This document shows, in pieces, positions 25,594 to 34,628 of a stretch of DNA of 64,000 nt; within the stretch, counting starts at the first letter, position 1; each line of letters starts with the position of its first letter. The notes under the pieces were generated by a model, which saw nothing but the letters and a program-made list of their open reading frames with translations, was not told where the DNA came from and searched no databases. The stretch spans positions 930,001 to 994,000 of the forward strand of contig CAXXFD010000003.1 of the NCBI GenBank assembly GCA_963662905.2, written 5' to 3'. The position numbers were made by a program, and so were the translations under genes. This DNA is from G963662905 sp963662905 (GTDB lineage: Bacteria > Bacteroidota > Bacteroidia > Bacteroidales > WRLA01).

Positions 25594-27534
25594 ATGGATA
25601 GAAATACGATTTTTGGCCTGGTGGCCATATTTGTGCTCTTTTTGGGTTGGAGTTATTTTATGCAGCCCTCAAAAGAAGAACTTGAGAGGGAGCAATTCCG
25701 GCGCGATTCAGTTGAAGCCGTGATGCAGGCCAGAGCCGATTCACTCCTGGCACTTCAAATACAAGCAAAAAACGCTGCCGAACAACAAACCGATAGTGAT
25801 CCCCTGGCATCAAATGCCGGTGTGCAGTCCGATTCACTAATGTTTGATAAACTGGGCGTATTTGCTTCAGCAGCAAAAGGTTCCAACGATGCCGTTTTAC
25901 TCGAAAATGATCTCCTGAAAATTTCACTTTCTCCGCTTGGAGGAAAAGTAGAACAGGTGCAACTTAAAAAATATCAAACCTATGATTCGCTTCCACTGAC
26001 ATTGTATGTGCCGGGTTCGGTGCGCTTCGGGATGGAGTTTTTCAGCAATAACCGCCTCATCAATACAAATGAACTGTTTTTTGAAACCTACGTCAACGGC
26101 AGGCCTTATAATTCCAACGACCCGGTAACACTCAACGGAAAAGACAGCCTTGAGCTGGCAATGCGCCTTTATACTGTGGATGGTAAAATGAACAATCAGT
26201 TTATCGAATATGCCTATACCATCCGCAAAGGGTCGTATATGCTGGGATTCGATATTCATTTTTCTAATATGGGCAATCTGATAAACGTCAGGAACAGTTT
26301 CCTGAACCTGGGTTGGAGTGCAAACCTCAACCGTGAAGAAAAAAGCCTAAAGACTGAAAGGGAGCAAACAACAATTTATTATAAACTCTATAAAGATAAT
26401 GTTGATTACCTGTCTGAACGCGGCGACGACAGCGAAATCATCAATGAAAAACTGCGCTGGGTTTCTTTCAAGTCACGCTTTTTCCTCTCTACGCTCATCG
26501 CCGATGATTACCTCATGAACGCTGAACTAAATACAATGGTTGATCCCGTTGAAGAAAGCAATGAGCATTATTTGCAAAGCATGGATGCGCAAATAGGAAT
26601 TCCTTTTGCCGGCAGCCCTGATGAGCGACAGGAGATGAGTTTTTATTTTGGCCCTAATAAGTATAATATCCTGAACGCATACGATCTGGGACTCGAAAAA
26701 CAGATTCCGCTTGGATGGGGGTTTTTCCTTCTCGCATGGATTAATATTTATGCCGTTATTCCTGTATTTGATTTCCTGGGCAGTTTTGGCTGGAATTATG
26801 GTATTATCATCCTGATCCTTACAGTACTTCTTAAGATTGTTCTTTTCCCGATTGCTTATAAAACTTATATGTCATCGGCTAAGATGCGGGTTTTAAAACC
26901 GGAAATTGACGAAATTGGCAAGAAATTCCCCAAGCAGGAAGATGCCATGAAAAAGCAGCAGGCTACAATGGCGCTATACAAAAAAGCCGGGGTGAACCCT
27001 ATGGCCGGCTGTGTGCCAATGCTCCTGCAAATGCCTATCCTGATTGCGATGTTCCGCTTTTTCCCTTCTTCCATCGAGCTTCGCCAACAACCTTTCCTCT
27101 GGGCTACCGATCTTTCCTCCTATGATGCCATTATTTCCTGGAATCAGGATATTCCGATTATCAGCTGGGCGCTTGGGAATCACCTGAGCTTGTTTACCCT
27201 GCTGATGACGATTTCTACTTTGATTTATACACGTCTCAACAATCAAATGATGTCATCCGGACAGCAAATGCCCGGCATGAAAACCATGATGTACATCATG
27301 CCTCTGATGTTCCTGGGCTTCTTCAACAGTTATGCCTCGGCATTGAGTTATTATTATTTGCTGGCCAACCTGATAACTTTTGCACAGATGTTCGCAATCC
27401 GCCGACTGGTCGATGAAGATAAACTACGATTGAAAATCCAGGCCAACAAGAAAAAGCCGGTGAAGAAATCGAAGTTTCAGCAACGCCTCGAAGAAATGGC
27501 GAAACAAAAAGGACTGGAACAAAAAAGAAAATAA
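25594..27534 (+). CDS. yidC: Membrane protein insertase YidC
   Basis: A 646-residue inner-membrane insertase that folds proteins into the membrane alone or with SecYEG. It has an N-terminal transmembrane anchor (TIFGLVAIFVLFLGWSYFM) and a large periplasmic beta domain (about 75-370). The conserved 60-kDa-type core comes last, with YGIIIILILTVLLKIVLFP, a cytoplasmic loop MKKQQATMALYKKAGVNPMA, PMLLQMPILIAMFRFF and two further helices. A Lys/Arg-rich tail (KKKPVKKSKFQQRL) should contact the ribosome. The length fits Bacteroidota YidC. It is followed by a terminator. Confidence 0.97.
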   Translation: MDRNTIFGLVAIFVLFLGWSYFMQPSKEELEREQFRRDSVEAVMQARADSLLALQIQAKNAAEQQTDSDPLASNAGVQSDSLMFDKLGVFASAAKGSNDAVLLENDLLKISLSPLGGKVEQVQLKKYQTYDSLPLTLYVPGSVRFGMEFFSNNRLINTNELFFETYVNGRPYNSNDPVTLNGKDSLELAMRLYTVDGKMNNQFIEYAYTIRKGSYMLGFDIHFSNMGNLINVRNSFLNLGWSANLNREEKSLKTEREQTTIYYKLYKDNVDYLSERGDDSEIINEKLRWVSFKSRFFLSTLIADDYLMNAELNTMVDPVEESNEHYLQSMDAQIGIPFAGSPDERQEMSFYFGPNKYNILNAYDLGLEKQIPLGWGFFLLAWINIYAVIPVFDFLGSFGWNYGIIILILTVLLKIVLFPIAYKTYMSSAKMRVLKPEIDEIGKKFPKQEDAMKKQQATMALYKKAGVNPMAGCVPMLLQMPILIAMFRFFPSSIELRQQPFLWATDLSSYDAIISWNQDIPIISWALGNHLSLFTLLMTISTLIYTRLNNQMMSSGQQMPGMKTMMYIMPLMFLGFFNSYASALSYYYLLANLITFAQMFAIRRLVDEDKLRLKIQANKKKPVKKSKFQQRLEEMAKQKGLEQKRK

Positions 27535-27540
27535 ATTGGA

Positions 27541-27566
27541 AAGCGGGCTGGAGAGTCCGCTTTTTT
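27541..27566 (+). terminator. Rho-independent terminator of yidC
   Basis: AAGCGG, ten bases, CCGCTT and a run of T, starting seven bases after the stop codon. Confidence 0.75.
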
Positions 27567-27644
27567 TATATATGCCGGATTCCGTATCATTTTGAGACAG
27601 TTCAAAAAAGTTTTACTACATTAGTGTGTTAAAAAACAAATGCA

Positions 27645-28721
27645 ATGAAACAACTTAGCGCTTTACTCCTCCTTTTTTTTGTTCTCATTATTAATGTCAG
27701 TGCTTCGGAAAGAAAAATGATTGTGGGTGTTTCTGAATCGCCACCCTTTGTTTATAGCCAGGATGGCCGTTATACCGGTTTGAATGTCGATCTTTGGGAA
27801 GAAATTGCCGATAGCCTTCTTATTGATTATGAATACAAAAAATATACGATAGCCGGATTGATCAGTGCTCTGAGAAATGGAGAAATCGACCTGTGCATTT
27901 CTCCTCTTACCATTACAGCCAGCCGTTTAGAATATTTAAATTTTTCCGTTCCGGTTTATGTTTCTGATCTTGCCTTTGCTGTAGTCCGATCGGAAGACGC
28001 CAGCTATTTTGGGATCCTTGCCCGCTTTTTCAGTTGGGAATTTTTTAGCGTTGTTGGAGGGCTTTTCCTTGTGATTCTGGTTTTTGGATTTGCTGTATGG
28101 CTTTTTGAAAACCGGAAAAACGATGATTTCCCAAAAGGTTGGAGGGGCATTTTTGATGGTGTTTGGTGGTCGGCTGTCACCATGACTACCGTTGGTTATG
28201 GGGATAAAAGCCCGAAAACTTTTGGTGGCCGCTTTCTTGCAGTGATATGGATGTTTACTGCCGTTATTATTATTTCGTCCTTTACTGCAGGCATTACATC
28301 TTCATTAACAGTAAATACGCTCAACAACGAAGTAAATGAGCTGTCAGATTTGCGTAAAATCCCAACAGGCACAGTTAGTGGTTCCAGCAGCGAGGCGATG
28401 ACCAAAGAATTCCACATTGATGCAATAATGTTTCCCTCCGTTCGTGATGGACTGGAGGCCATGCTCTCTGGCAGGATTAAAGCTTTTGTTTATGACGAAC
28501 CAATACTCAGGTATTATCTCGGACAATTGGAAATGAGTGGGGATACTTATTTGATGACAGATCGTTTTTATTCCGATTACCTTGGGTTTTGTGCTTTGGA
28601 TTACAGGCTGATACGGAAGGTAAACCCCCTACTCATCGAATTGATGGACGGTGAGCAATGGAAACAAATGCTTACGGAGTACGGACTGCTACAGCATAAT
28701 AAAAAAGGAGCCATAAAATGA
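27645..28721 (+). CDS. GluR0-like ligand-gated potassium channel (prokaryotic ionotropic glutamate receptor type)
   Basis: A 358-residue membrane protein in which a periplasmic amino-acid-binding domain is split by a pore. Order: signal peptide (1-20), lobe 1 (about 21-125), transmembrane helix (134-154), pore loop with the K+ filter TVGYGD at 182-187, second helix (196-218), lobe 2 (about 225-345). Ligand-binding hallmarks of glutamate receptors are present: PLTIT at 87-91 with Arg94, SGSSSE near 245-250, and Asp284 in VYDEP. The segment SSFTAGITSSLTV after the second helix resembles the SYTANLAAF gate of animal receptors. It should admit K+ when a periplasmic amino acid binds. The ligand is not known. 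Confidence 0.88.
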   Translation: MKQLSALLLLFFVLIINVSASERKMIVGVSESPPFVYSQDGRYTGLNVDLWEEIADSLLIDYEYKKYTIAGLISALRNGEIDLCISPLTITASRLEYLNFSVPVYVSDLAFAVVRSEDASYFGILARFFSWEFFSVVGGLFLVILVFGFAVWLFENRKNDDFPKGWRGIFDGVWWSAVTMTTVGYGDKSPKTFGGRFLAVIWMFTAVIIISSFTAGITSSLTVNTLNNEVNELSDLRKIPTGTVSGSSSEAMTKEFHIDAIMFPSVRDGLEAMLSGRIKAFVYDEPILRYYLGQLEMSGDTYLMTDRFYSDYLGFCALDYRLIRKVNPLLIELMDGEQWKQMLTEYGLLQHNKKGAIK

Positions 28722-28742
28722 GGATAGCTCATGTATTATTCT

Positions 28743-28750
28743 TATATTTG
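28743..28750 (+). promoter_or_regulatory. Bacteroidota -7 element for the TerB-like gene
   Basis: TATATTTG lies 40 bases before the ATG at 28790. It falls inside the longer open frame that starts at 28718, so it favours the later start. Confidence 0.45.
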
Positions 28751-28789
28751 AAAATCAGAGAAATTAAACGATACCAAAATTTCAAAATT

Positions 28790-29176
28790 ATGAATTACAG
28801 TAAGTTTTATATCCAGTTTGGAAAATTGCTCTATGCCATTGCCAAGTCAGATGGCAAGGTACAGGAAGAAGAAATTGATGAATTTTACCGTATAGTTAAA
28901 AGGGAATTGCAGGCTATACAGGATAAATCGGGAACAAATCAGGACAACAGCATCTTTACCGAATTTGAATTCGAACAATTGGTCTTCGCTGATGCGGACA
29001 AGGAAAAGACTTTTGAAGCTTTTCTTGATTTTATTCGCAAAAACAGCGGAAGCATTACGCCCGAAATCAGAGAATTATGCATTGAATCGGTGCGTAGGGT
29101 AGCATTGGCATACAACGGAATTGTGATGCAGGAGCAGGATATGATCGATCGGCTCAACGAAGCTTTTGATGCATAA
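28790..29176 (+). CDS. TerB-like protein
   Basis: A 128-residue all-helical acidic protein. FGKLLYAIAKSDGKVQEEEIDEFYRIVKREL is the opening motif of TerB-type domains, which are thought to bind metals through the acidic DGxxxxEE loop. The second half mirrors it (EIRELCIESVRRVALAYNGI...QDMIDRL). An upstream ATG at 28718 overlaps the channel gene stop (ATGA) and would add 24 residues. I prefer 28790 because of the -7 element before it, but coupling to the channel gene cannot be excluded. The function is unknown. Confidence 0.72.
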   Translation: MNYSKFYIQFGKLLYAIAKSDGKVQEEEIDEFYRIVKRELQAIQDKSGTNQDNSIFTEFEFEQLVFADADKEKTFEAFLDFIRKNSGSITPEIRELCIESVRRVALAYNGIVMQEQDMIDRLNEAFDA

Positions 29177-29205
29177 AAAAGGCTTTGCTCCAAACTACTG
29201 AACGC

Positions 29206-29237
29206 AAAAAAAACCGGCTTGAAATCAGGCCGGTTTT
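29206..29237. terminator. Bidirectional terminator between convergent genes
   Basis: A stretch of A, AACCGGC, a ten-base loop, GCCGGTT and a stretch of T. It lies between the convergent TerB-like and universal-stress genes and can serve both. Confidence 0.75.
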
Positions 29238-29258
29238 TTATTTTTATTCTAGAGTTTT

Positions 29259-30089
29259 TTAATACTCAACTATCTTTGTCCAGTTAAATTCCCTTGGGTT
29301 AATGCACATTACAGGAATTTGCGATTGATTGAAAATGATTTCTTCATCATAGCTTCCAAGGATAAAAGTTGAGAATCCTTTATCCGGATTTGTCATAATC
29401 ATGATCAGGTCTGAATTTAACTCGGTTGCATAGTCCAGTACCTGTTTGGAGAAATCCCCGCCACCGGCTTTTTTTACGGTATATTCAACATTGTTGTTGC
29501 TGAAGTGGTCGGTAATGATCTTAATGGCTTTTTCAACTTCTTCGTTGCCGGTATGCAGCAAATGAATGGTTGAGTTGAACGATTGTGCAATATAAGTTGC
29601 CCATTTGGTTTTTTCCCATGGACCCGAATCGCTGGTAATAGGCAGAACGATATCGTTGAAGCCTTTTACAGGGCGCTTTTGAACGATAATAACCGGTGCA
29701 GGGCTGCTGGTTACTACGCGCAGCGCGAAACTTCCGGTGAGCTTTTGCATACCAACTTTTCCGTGGGTGCCAAGAATCAGCATATTGGCCTCAACTTCTT
29801 TAGCTACTTCACCAATTGTTGTGAAGATATTGCCTTCACGGGCAATGGTTTCTACCTCCAAATGGTCGTTCGCCTTGATCTTATCAGCAATACTCTTCAG
29901 TTTTGCATCGATACTTTCTTCGGTAAGACCTTCTTTTTTAAGTGAGGATTTGGTGTTTTTGTCAATTACATGAAGTAAATAAATCTTGTAATTGGCTGTT
30001 TTAGCAGTTTCAACAGCATAACTGATGGCGTTGTCACACACTTCTGAAAAATCTGTGGGGACCAATACGTTTTTCTGATTGCTATCCAT
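29259..30089 (-). CDS. Universal stress protein, two-domain
   Basis: A 276-residue cytosolic protein made of two UspA domains. The first opens with NVLVPTDFSEVCDNAISYAV and has the nucleotide loop LILGTHGKVGMQKLTGS. The second starts near residue 150 (DIVLPITSD) and ends with VMCINP. The G-2x-G-9x-G-S pattern of ATP-binding Usp proteins is kept only in domain 1, so the second domain may not bind ATP. Its role is a general stress response by family knowledge. Confidence 0.9.
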   Translation of the reverse strand: MDSNQKNVLVPTDFSEVCDNAISYAVETAKTANYKIYLLHVIDKNTKSSLKKEGLTEESIDAKLKSIADKIKANDHLEVETIAREGNIFTTIGEVAKEVEANMLILGTHGKVGMQKLTGSFALRVVTSSPAPVIIVQKRPVKGFNDIVLPITSDSGPWEKTKWATYIAQSFNSTIHLLHTGNEEVEKAIKIITDHFSNNNVEYTVKKAGGGDFSKQVLDYATELNSDLIMIMTNPDKGFSTFILGSYDEEIIFNQSQIPVMCINPREFNWTKIVEY

Positions 30090-30150
30090 GAATTTGATTT
30101 TTATATTGAACCAATAATATTGTTCTGATAAGTGTCATCCTTATTTGTTC

Positions 30151-30158
30151 CAAAATTA
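30151..30158 (-). promoter_or_regulatory. Bacteroidota -7 element for the universal stress gene
   Basis: TAATTTTG on the minus strand, 62 bases upstream of the start codon. Confidence 0.45.
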
Positions 30159-30230
30159 AAAAAAATCAGATTAATATTTGCGCGAAAACTTAAATTTATT
30201 CAAAATTCATCTGAAAACCTGAGGCATACA

Positions 30231-30986
30231 TTAAGCAGATTCCAGTTTTTCCCTGATCTTCCTTACTTCTTCCGGATTTGTTTCGCGTATTTCAAAATCG
30301 TTAATCAGGCTTTTGTCAAAACTGCTCATGCGTGGATATTCCATCCGGTGCATCATGGCCGAATTTCTGCTGTGGCGCGCTGAGGCATGGAATTCTATTG
30401 CTCCGGTATATTCCGCCAGATCGGCAATATTTCCGGAATTTATTCCACTGCCGGGCATGATACAGATCCTGCTTCCGGCATTTTTAATCAGCTTTTTGAT
30501 TAAGTCTTTCCCTTTGGAAGCTGAACTTTGTTGCCCGGAAGTCAGCAGCCTTTTTGCACCTAACTTAATGATGGTTTCCAATCCTTCATGCGGATCAATG
30601 CAAAGGTCAAAAGCACGGTGAAAAGTAAAAGGCAGCGGTAAAGCTGCTTCGATCAGCCTTTTTGTTATTCCTTCATCTATGCTTCCATCTGCATTTAATG
30701 CACCGCTCACAATGCCGTCGGCGCCAAGTTTTTTGGCTTGTTCAATATCGCGAAGCATAACTTCCGCTTCTGCATTGCTGTACAAAAAGTCACCCGGACG
30801 CGGCCTGATCAAAACAAAGATGCCTTTTCGTGTTTGCTGTCGCAGATATTCCATCATGCCCGCAGAAGGTGTTGTACCTCCTTGCAATAGGTTGTCGCAG
30901 AGTTCAATACGATCGCAGCCTCCTTTAAAGGCATTTAATGCAGATTCAACGCCTTCGCTGCATATTTCCAATTGGAAGTTTTCCAT
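30231..30986 (-). CDS. cutC: CutC family protein
   Basis: A 251-residue TIM-barrel protein of the CutC family, once linked to copper homeostasis. The true biochemical role is still unclear. Conserved elements: LEICSEGVESALNAFKGGCD, RIELCDNLLQGGTTPSAGM, VLIRPRPGDFLY, GADGIVSGAL, FTFHRAFD and GSGINSGNI. The start is placed at the ATG encoding MENFQLE because a TAAATTTG promoter element lies 37 bases upstream. The longer frame would add 13 residues with no similarity to the family start. Confidence 0.9.
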   Translation of the reverse strand: MENFQLEICSEGVESALNAFKGGCDRIELCDNLLQGGTTPSAGMMEYLRQQTRKGIFVLIRPRPGDFLYSNAEAEVMLRDIEQAKKLGADGIVSGALNADGSIDEGITKRLIEAALPLPFTFHRAFDLCIDPHEGLETIIKLGAKRLLTSGQQSSASKGKDLIKKLIKNAGSRICIMPGSGINSGNIADLAEYTGAIEFHASARHSRNSAMMHRMEYPRMSSFDKSLINDFEIRETNPEEVRKIREKLESA

Positions 30987-31022
30987 GACAAATGAATTTT
31001 GGCCTAAGCCTGTTATCACTGC

Positions 31023-31030
31023 CAAATTTA
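31023..31030 (-). promoter_or_regulatory. Bacteroidota -7 element for cutC
   Basis: TAAATTTG on the minus strand. It overlaps the last codon of the upstream ADP-ribosylglycohydrolase gene. Confidence 0.45.
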
Positions 31031-31804
31031 GTAATAAACAGCGTACTGTTCAATAAAGCGGTCAATGACTGAAATCATTTCTTCATTCAGGCAAAGGGTA
31101 ATGCCTTTTATAATGAGGGAAGGGATTTCCCGGTAAAAAGCATGCGCAATTCCGCCACAAATGCAGGCAATGGTATCGCTGTCGCCACCCAGTGATACTG
31201 CATTTCTGATGGCATCTTCAAAATCAGTCGATTCGAGAAATGCAATAATGGCTTCGGGAACACTGCCCTGACAACTGACATCAAATTGATATTCCGGACG
31301 GATATCGTCCAGCTTACGGCTCAGGTCGTACTCAAAGCGCTTGCTGATTTCTTTGGCAATATCCTCTTTGGATGCTTGCTGGCGTGCCATAAACACAGCA
31401 AGTGCAACGGCTTGTGCTCCTTTAATCCCCTCCGGATGATTATGCGTGATCCTTGCCGACTTTTTGGCCTCTTCCAAAACTTTTTCAGCATCATCAAAAG
31501 CCCAGCCTACCGGACTGATCCTCATGGCAGAACCATTGCCCCAGCTGTTGTATGGAAATGGGCTTTTGCTGTGCATCCACCTATTGAAATGATGGCCAAA
31601 GCCCCGGTTGGGATATTCCAAAGCCCAGCTTTTATATGTTTCAATATACGGTTTATGGTTCAAAAGGCTGTCGGCAGTTGCCAATGTAAGCACAGTATCA
31701 TCTGTGAAGCGCGATTTTTCACTGAAAAGTTCGAAATCTTTGCTCTTTATATTGTTAAATTCAAATCGGGATCCAATAATATCTCCCGCTATTGCTCCAA
31801 TCAT
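31028..31804 (-). CDS. ADP-ribosylglycohydrolase family protein
   Basis: A 258-residue enzyme of the DraG/ARH fold that removes ADP-ribose from modified targets. Metal-binding motifs are intact: GAIAGDIIGSRFE at the N-terminus, RFTDDTVLT with the paired Asp, GNGSAMRISPVGW, and SLGGDSDTIACICGGIAHA. The start at MIGAIAG is preferred: a TATATTTG element lies just upstream and the family normally begins here. The target in this organism is unknown, and no ADP-ribosyltransferase gene is visible nearby. Confidence 0.9.
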   Translation of the reverse strand: MIGAIAGDIIGSRFEFNNIKSKDFELFSEKSRFTDDTVLTLATADSLLNHKPYIETYKSWALEYPNRGFGHHFNRWMHSKSPFPYNSWGNGSAMRISPVGWAFDDAEKVLEEAKKSARITHNHPEGIKGAQAVALAVFMARQQASKEDIAKEISKRFEYDLSRKLDDIRPEYQFDVSCQGSVPEAIIAFLESTDFEDAIRNAVSLGGDSDTIACICGGIAHAFYREIPSLIIKGITLCLNEEMISVIDRFIEQYAVYY

Positions 31805-31819
31805 GTGTTCGATTTTGCG

Positions 31820-31827
31820 CAAATATA
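31820..31827 (-). promoter_or_regulatory. Bacteroidota -7 element for the ADP-ribosylglycohydrolase
   Basis: TATATTTG on the minus strand, 16 bases before the chosen start, which leaves a very short leader. Confidence 0.4.
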
Positions 31828-31922
31828 AGCCTATTGCATGCATACTTGCTTCTTAATCTGCCTTGCCATTTTCAAAAAAAATGTTAACGAATGCTTTATA
31901 TTTTTATAGGTATTTGTTAATC

Positions 31923-33567
31923 GTTACTAATCAGTCTGCAAATTAGCGATAGTTCCCAAGGCAGGCACAACACTCTGTCCATTCTTGATAATTGTGTCAG
32001 CAACTGATCTCAAAACAGCAAAGGCATCCGCTCCATCGGTCGATCTGAATTGACCTGAAACTTTCTGTTTAACTTTTATGTTTCGGATTGCCCTTTCAGA
32101 AGCATTATTGTCTGGCGGGACTTCTGGGTGATATAAGAAGGTGAAGATATAGTCCCTGTATTTGACTAGCCTTTTTTTGAATGCAAGCAATTCGTTGTGT
32201 TTTTCCGGCAGTTCTGCTTTCAGTAAACTGTTCAGCCTGTTTTCAATTGCGGTTCTCTTTGGGCTATGTACGTAGCAACCCGCATTGTCCATTTTTTTCT
32301 TCAAATCCAGTGCCGTTTGAAACAGCCGTTTGCATATCCTGCTCCATTTATGCCCATACCTTTCTGACAAGTAATTCAGGTCACGTAAAAGATGTGCCAT
32401 ACAAATCTGGTGCGACAGCGCAGCAGTATTAAAATGGCTCTTCCAGCAATCATGCACCAACACAGAGTTTTTAAACCCATCTTTAAATGTATTGTCAATG
32501 CTCCTCTGTGCCCTGTTGTCAGTGATGGCAATGAATGTAGCCTCTTGGTTTTGCCATGTCCATGCCCAGTGCTTATTGCCATCAACCTTAACTCCTGTCT
32601 CATCACTTCCTACAGAAAGGCAATATCCTCCCGAAAGCAACTTTTGCTTTATTAGGTCATAGGCTGGTTGGGCCTTGCGCTTTAGTTTATTGAGCAAATA
32701 ATGGATGCCCCCTTCGCTTATGGGAATATGGAAAACATCCCTGAAAAGTTCTTTCATACGCAAAAAGGGCAGGTACTGCCTGGTATGGAAATACCCGATC
32801 AAACTTTCAATGTTGTTCCCATAGCTTACCGGGGCATTGGCCTGAGATGGATAATCACACCTGGTTTCATGGCCACAACTGCAAACCTTTTTATATACCC
32901 GGTGTTCTGTGACATGTAACTTTATCTCGGGAATATCAAATACCTGGCGTTTGCCGGCTAATTGTACGGGCAAAGAAGCAAGGTCTTTCCCGCAACACTT
33001 GCAATATGAGGGGATGTGCTTCTCAATAGTGTCAGGCACTTCGGCCATCTTAAGTGTGTTCCCTTTCCGCCCTGCCTGTCCGCCTGGCTTACGCCCTGTC
33101 TTTTCCCTCAAACTCCTGCGCTTAGGGCGGTTCTGATCTTGGGAGGGAGGTATTGAGCTGTTGTTGCTGTTTTTTGGTGTTTGGTATTTGGCAAGCTTTT
33201 CTTTGAGTTTTTTGTTTTCCAACTCAAGGGCTTCCAGTCTTCTTTCAAGCTGGCCAATCCTTTTGAAAAGCTCTTGTATAATGAAATCTTTGTCCAAAAC
33301 TTTTTTCTTTCAAAAGTAGTGTAGGTTAGAGGCAAAAGTCAAATTACCAGCGGTTTAGTTACGAACACAGAAAACAGCAACTTGTGAATAGCCAATGATT
33401 TTTGAAAAATACCCCAAGGAGAATCCAATATTTAAACCTGAACACCCAAGAACAAACAAACAGCAAAATCACAGAGCCTTTAAACGCATCAATCCCAGAA
33501 AGTTATTCACAAGCCACAGCGAAAATTGTTAATAAGGATTGATTTTTTTCTGACACTGATTAGTTAC
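31923..33567. mobile_element. IS66-family insertion sequence, complete, single-gene type
   Basis: A 1,645-bp element with ends GTTACTAATCAGT (left) and GTAACTAATCAGT (right, read inward), 12 of 13 identical, both beginning with the GT-A typical of IS66. It is flanked by a perfect 8-bp duplication TGTTAATC (31915-31922 and 33568-33575), the IS66 target length. It carries only the large transposase and no tnpA/tnpB. It sits between genes and breaks none. Confidence 0.92.
31927..33297 (-). CDS. IS66-family transposase (TnpC-like)
   Basis: A 456-residue transposase. It begins with a coiled-coil leucine-rich helix (about residues 8-42) and a basic linker. A zinc finger of CxxC form follows (YCKCCGKDL and KVCSCGHE). 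The DDE domain comes next: Asp in SVGSDETGVKV, Asp in VLVHDCWKSHF and Glu in NNASERAIRN. The first codon is TTG with no ATG nearby in frame. The stop codon lies inside the left inverted repeat, four bases from the element end. Confidence 0.92.
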   Translation of the reverse strand: MDKDFIIQELFKRIGQLERRLEALELENKKLKEKLAKYQTPKNSNNSSIPPSQDQNRPKRRSLREKTGRKPGGQAGRKGNTLKMAEVPDTIEKHIPSYCKCCGKDLASLPVQLAGKRQVFDIPEIKLHVTEHRVYKKVCSCGHETRCDYPSQANAPVSYGNNIESLIGYFHTRQYLPFLRMKELFRDVFHIPISEGGIHYLLNKLKRKAQPAYDLIKQKLLSGGYCLSVGSDETGVKVDGNKHWAWTWQNQEATFIAITDNRAQRSIDNTFKDGFKNSVLVHDCWKSHFNTAALSHQICMAHLLRDLNYLSERYGHKWSRICKRLFQTALDLKKKMDNAGCYVHSPKRTAIENRLNSLLKAELPEKHNELLAFKKRLVKYRDYIFTFLYHPEVPPDNNASERAIRNIKVKQKVSGQFRSTDGADAFAVLRSVADTIIKNGQSVVPALGTIANLQTD

Positions 33568-33587
33568 TGTTAATCAAAGATTTCGGG

Positions 33588-33625
33588 AAAACAAAAAACC
33601 GCATCCGGTAGGCCGAATACGGTTT
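33588..33625 (-). terminator. Terminator of the ABC operon
   Basis: On the minus strand AAACCGTATTCGG, CCTA loop, CCGGATGCGGTTT, then TTTTTGTTTT. All 13 positions pair when G-T wobbles are counted. It follows the DUF4340 stop codon. Confidence 0.8.
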
Positions 33626-33644
33626 ATTTAGTCAAACATTGTTT

Positions 33645-34622
33645 TTATTGGTTCATCAGCTCATTTCTGCTGATAAATATTTTTTCCCAAAGCCCGTTTT
33701 TGCGGCCATTAAACCAGCTGCCCGGATTGGCCGTTGAATTAATGATGTATTGCATGCTGCTGTCGGCAGGAAATGCTTCAATAACAATAGGGTTGAAATT
33801 GTTTCCTTCGATTTTCAGGCTGAGTGCAGGCGTTTCGCTTTGGCGCGATGTGGCGTCTTTTTCAAAATCTCCGCTCATCATGCGCGATATTTTATTTACA
33901 AAGCGTGCGGCACTAGCCGAATCGGCCTTCAAGCCATCAATCATCCATTGTCCGCCTTGCTTTTGCAATACATAGCCCGAATCAGCAGGATAACTGAATG
34001 TCAGTCGGTTGATGTCATTCGGGCTTTTGCTTACCAGGTTTTTATCACGGTAACTGCTTATGGTCGGCTGGAAACTCATCCTCAGGAAACCATCCACAGA
34101 ATATACAGTTTCATCATCGCTTCGCCGTACAAAAGTATTCGTTTTGGTCTGCGGTTGCCGCTGATAGGGGTTTGTGGACGAGATTTGTTTGAAGTTGAAT
34201 TTTCCAATCATGATGTCGGAAACGATATCACCGCCACCCATCAGTTTTACACGTGTCGCCATTGAGTCGGTAACTTCAAATTTTTTCCAGTTTTTGGCTT
34301 TTGTAGCTGCTACACGTTCTGTTTTTAAATTGCTCAGGTTGCCCAAAAGCCCCTGAACAATTTTGTTGTCAGCACGATACTTTTCGCCATTTTGTTCCAC
34401 AAACCACTGTGAGTTTTCTTTGGAGAGTACGATTTTTGCGTCCTGATCGTTTTTGCTGATGATTTCCATCACATCCACGGCTGCCGTGTCGGGTTCAATT
34501 ACCATGGAACGGAATGAGCGTTCGCTTTTACCGCTTTTGCCGAGCTGCATAATCACGACAATCAACAGCAAAAGCAGAAATACAATGCCCAGTATTTTGA
34601 TGTTTGATTTTTTCTTTGCCAT
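33645..34622 (-). CDS. DUF4340 protein, last gene of a Gld-like ABC operon
   Basis: A 325-residue protein with one N-terminal membrane anchor (ILGIVFLLLLLIVVIMQLG) and an extracytoplasmic DUF4340 region of repeated beta units (VEQNGEKYRADNKIVQGLLGNLSNLKTERV). In many bacteria DUF4340 proteins are encoded right after the auxiliary subunit of this ABC system, as here with six bases in between. The exact role is not established. Confidence 0.88.
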   Translation of the reverse strand: MAKKKSNIKILGIVFLLLLLIVVIMQLGKSGKSERSFRSMVIEPDTAAVDVMEIISKNDQDAKIVLSKENSQWFVEQNGEKYRADNKIVQGLLGNLSNLKTERVAATKAKNWKKFEVTDSMATRVKLMGGGDIVSDIMIGKFNFKQISSTNPYQRQPQTKTNTFVRRSDDETVYSVDGFLRMSFQPTISSYRDKNLVSKSPNDINRLTFSYPADSGYVLQKQGGQWMIDGLKADSASAARFVNKISRMMSGDFEKDATSRQSETPALSLKIEGNNFNPIVIEAFPADSSMQYIINSTANPGSWFNGRKNGLWEKIFISRNELMNQ

Positions 34623-34628
34623 TTTTCT

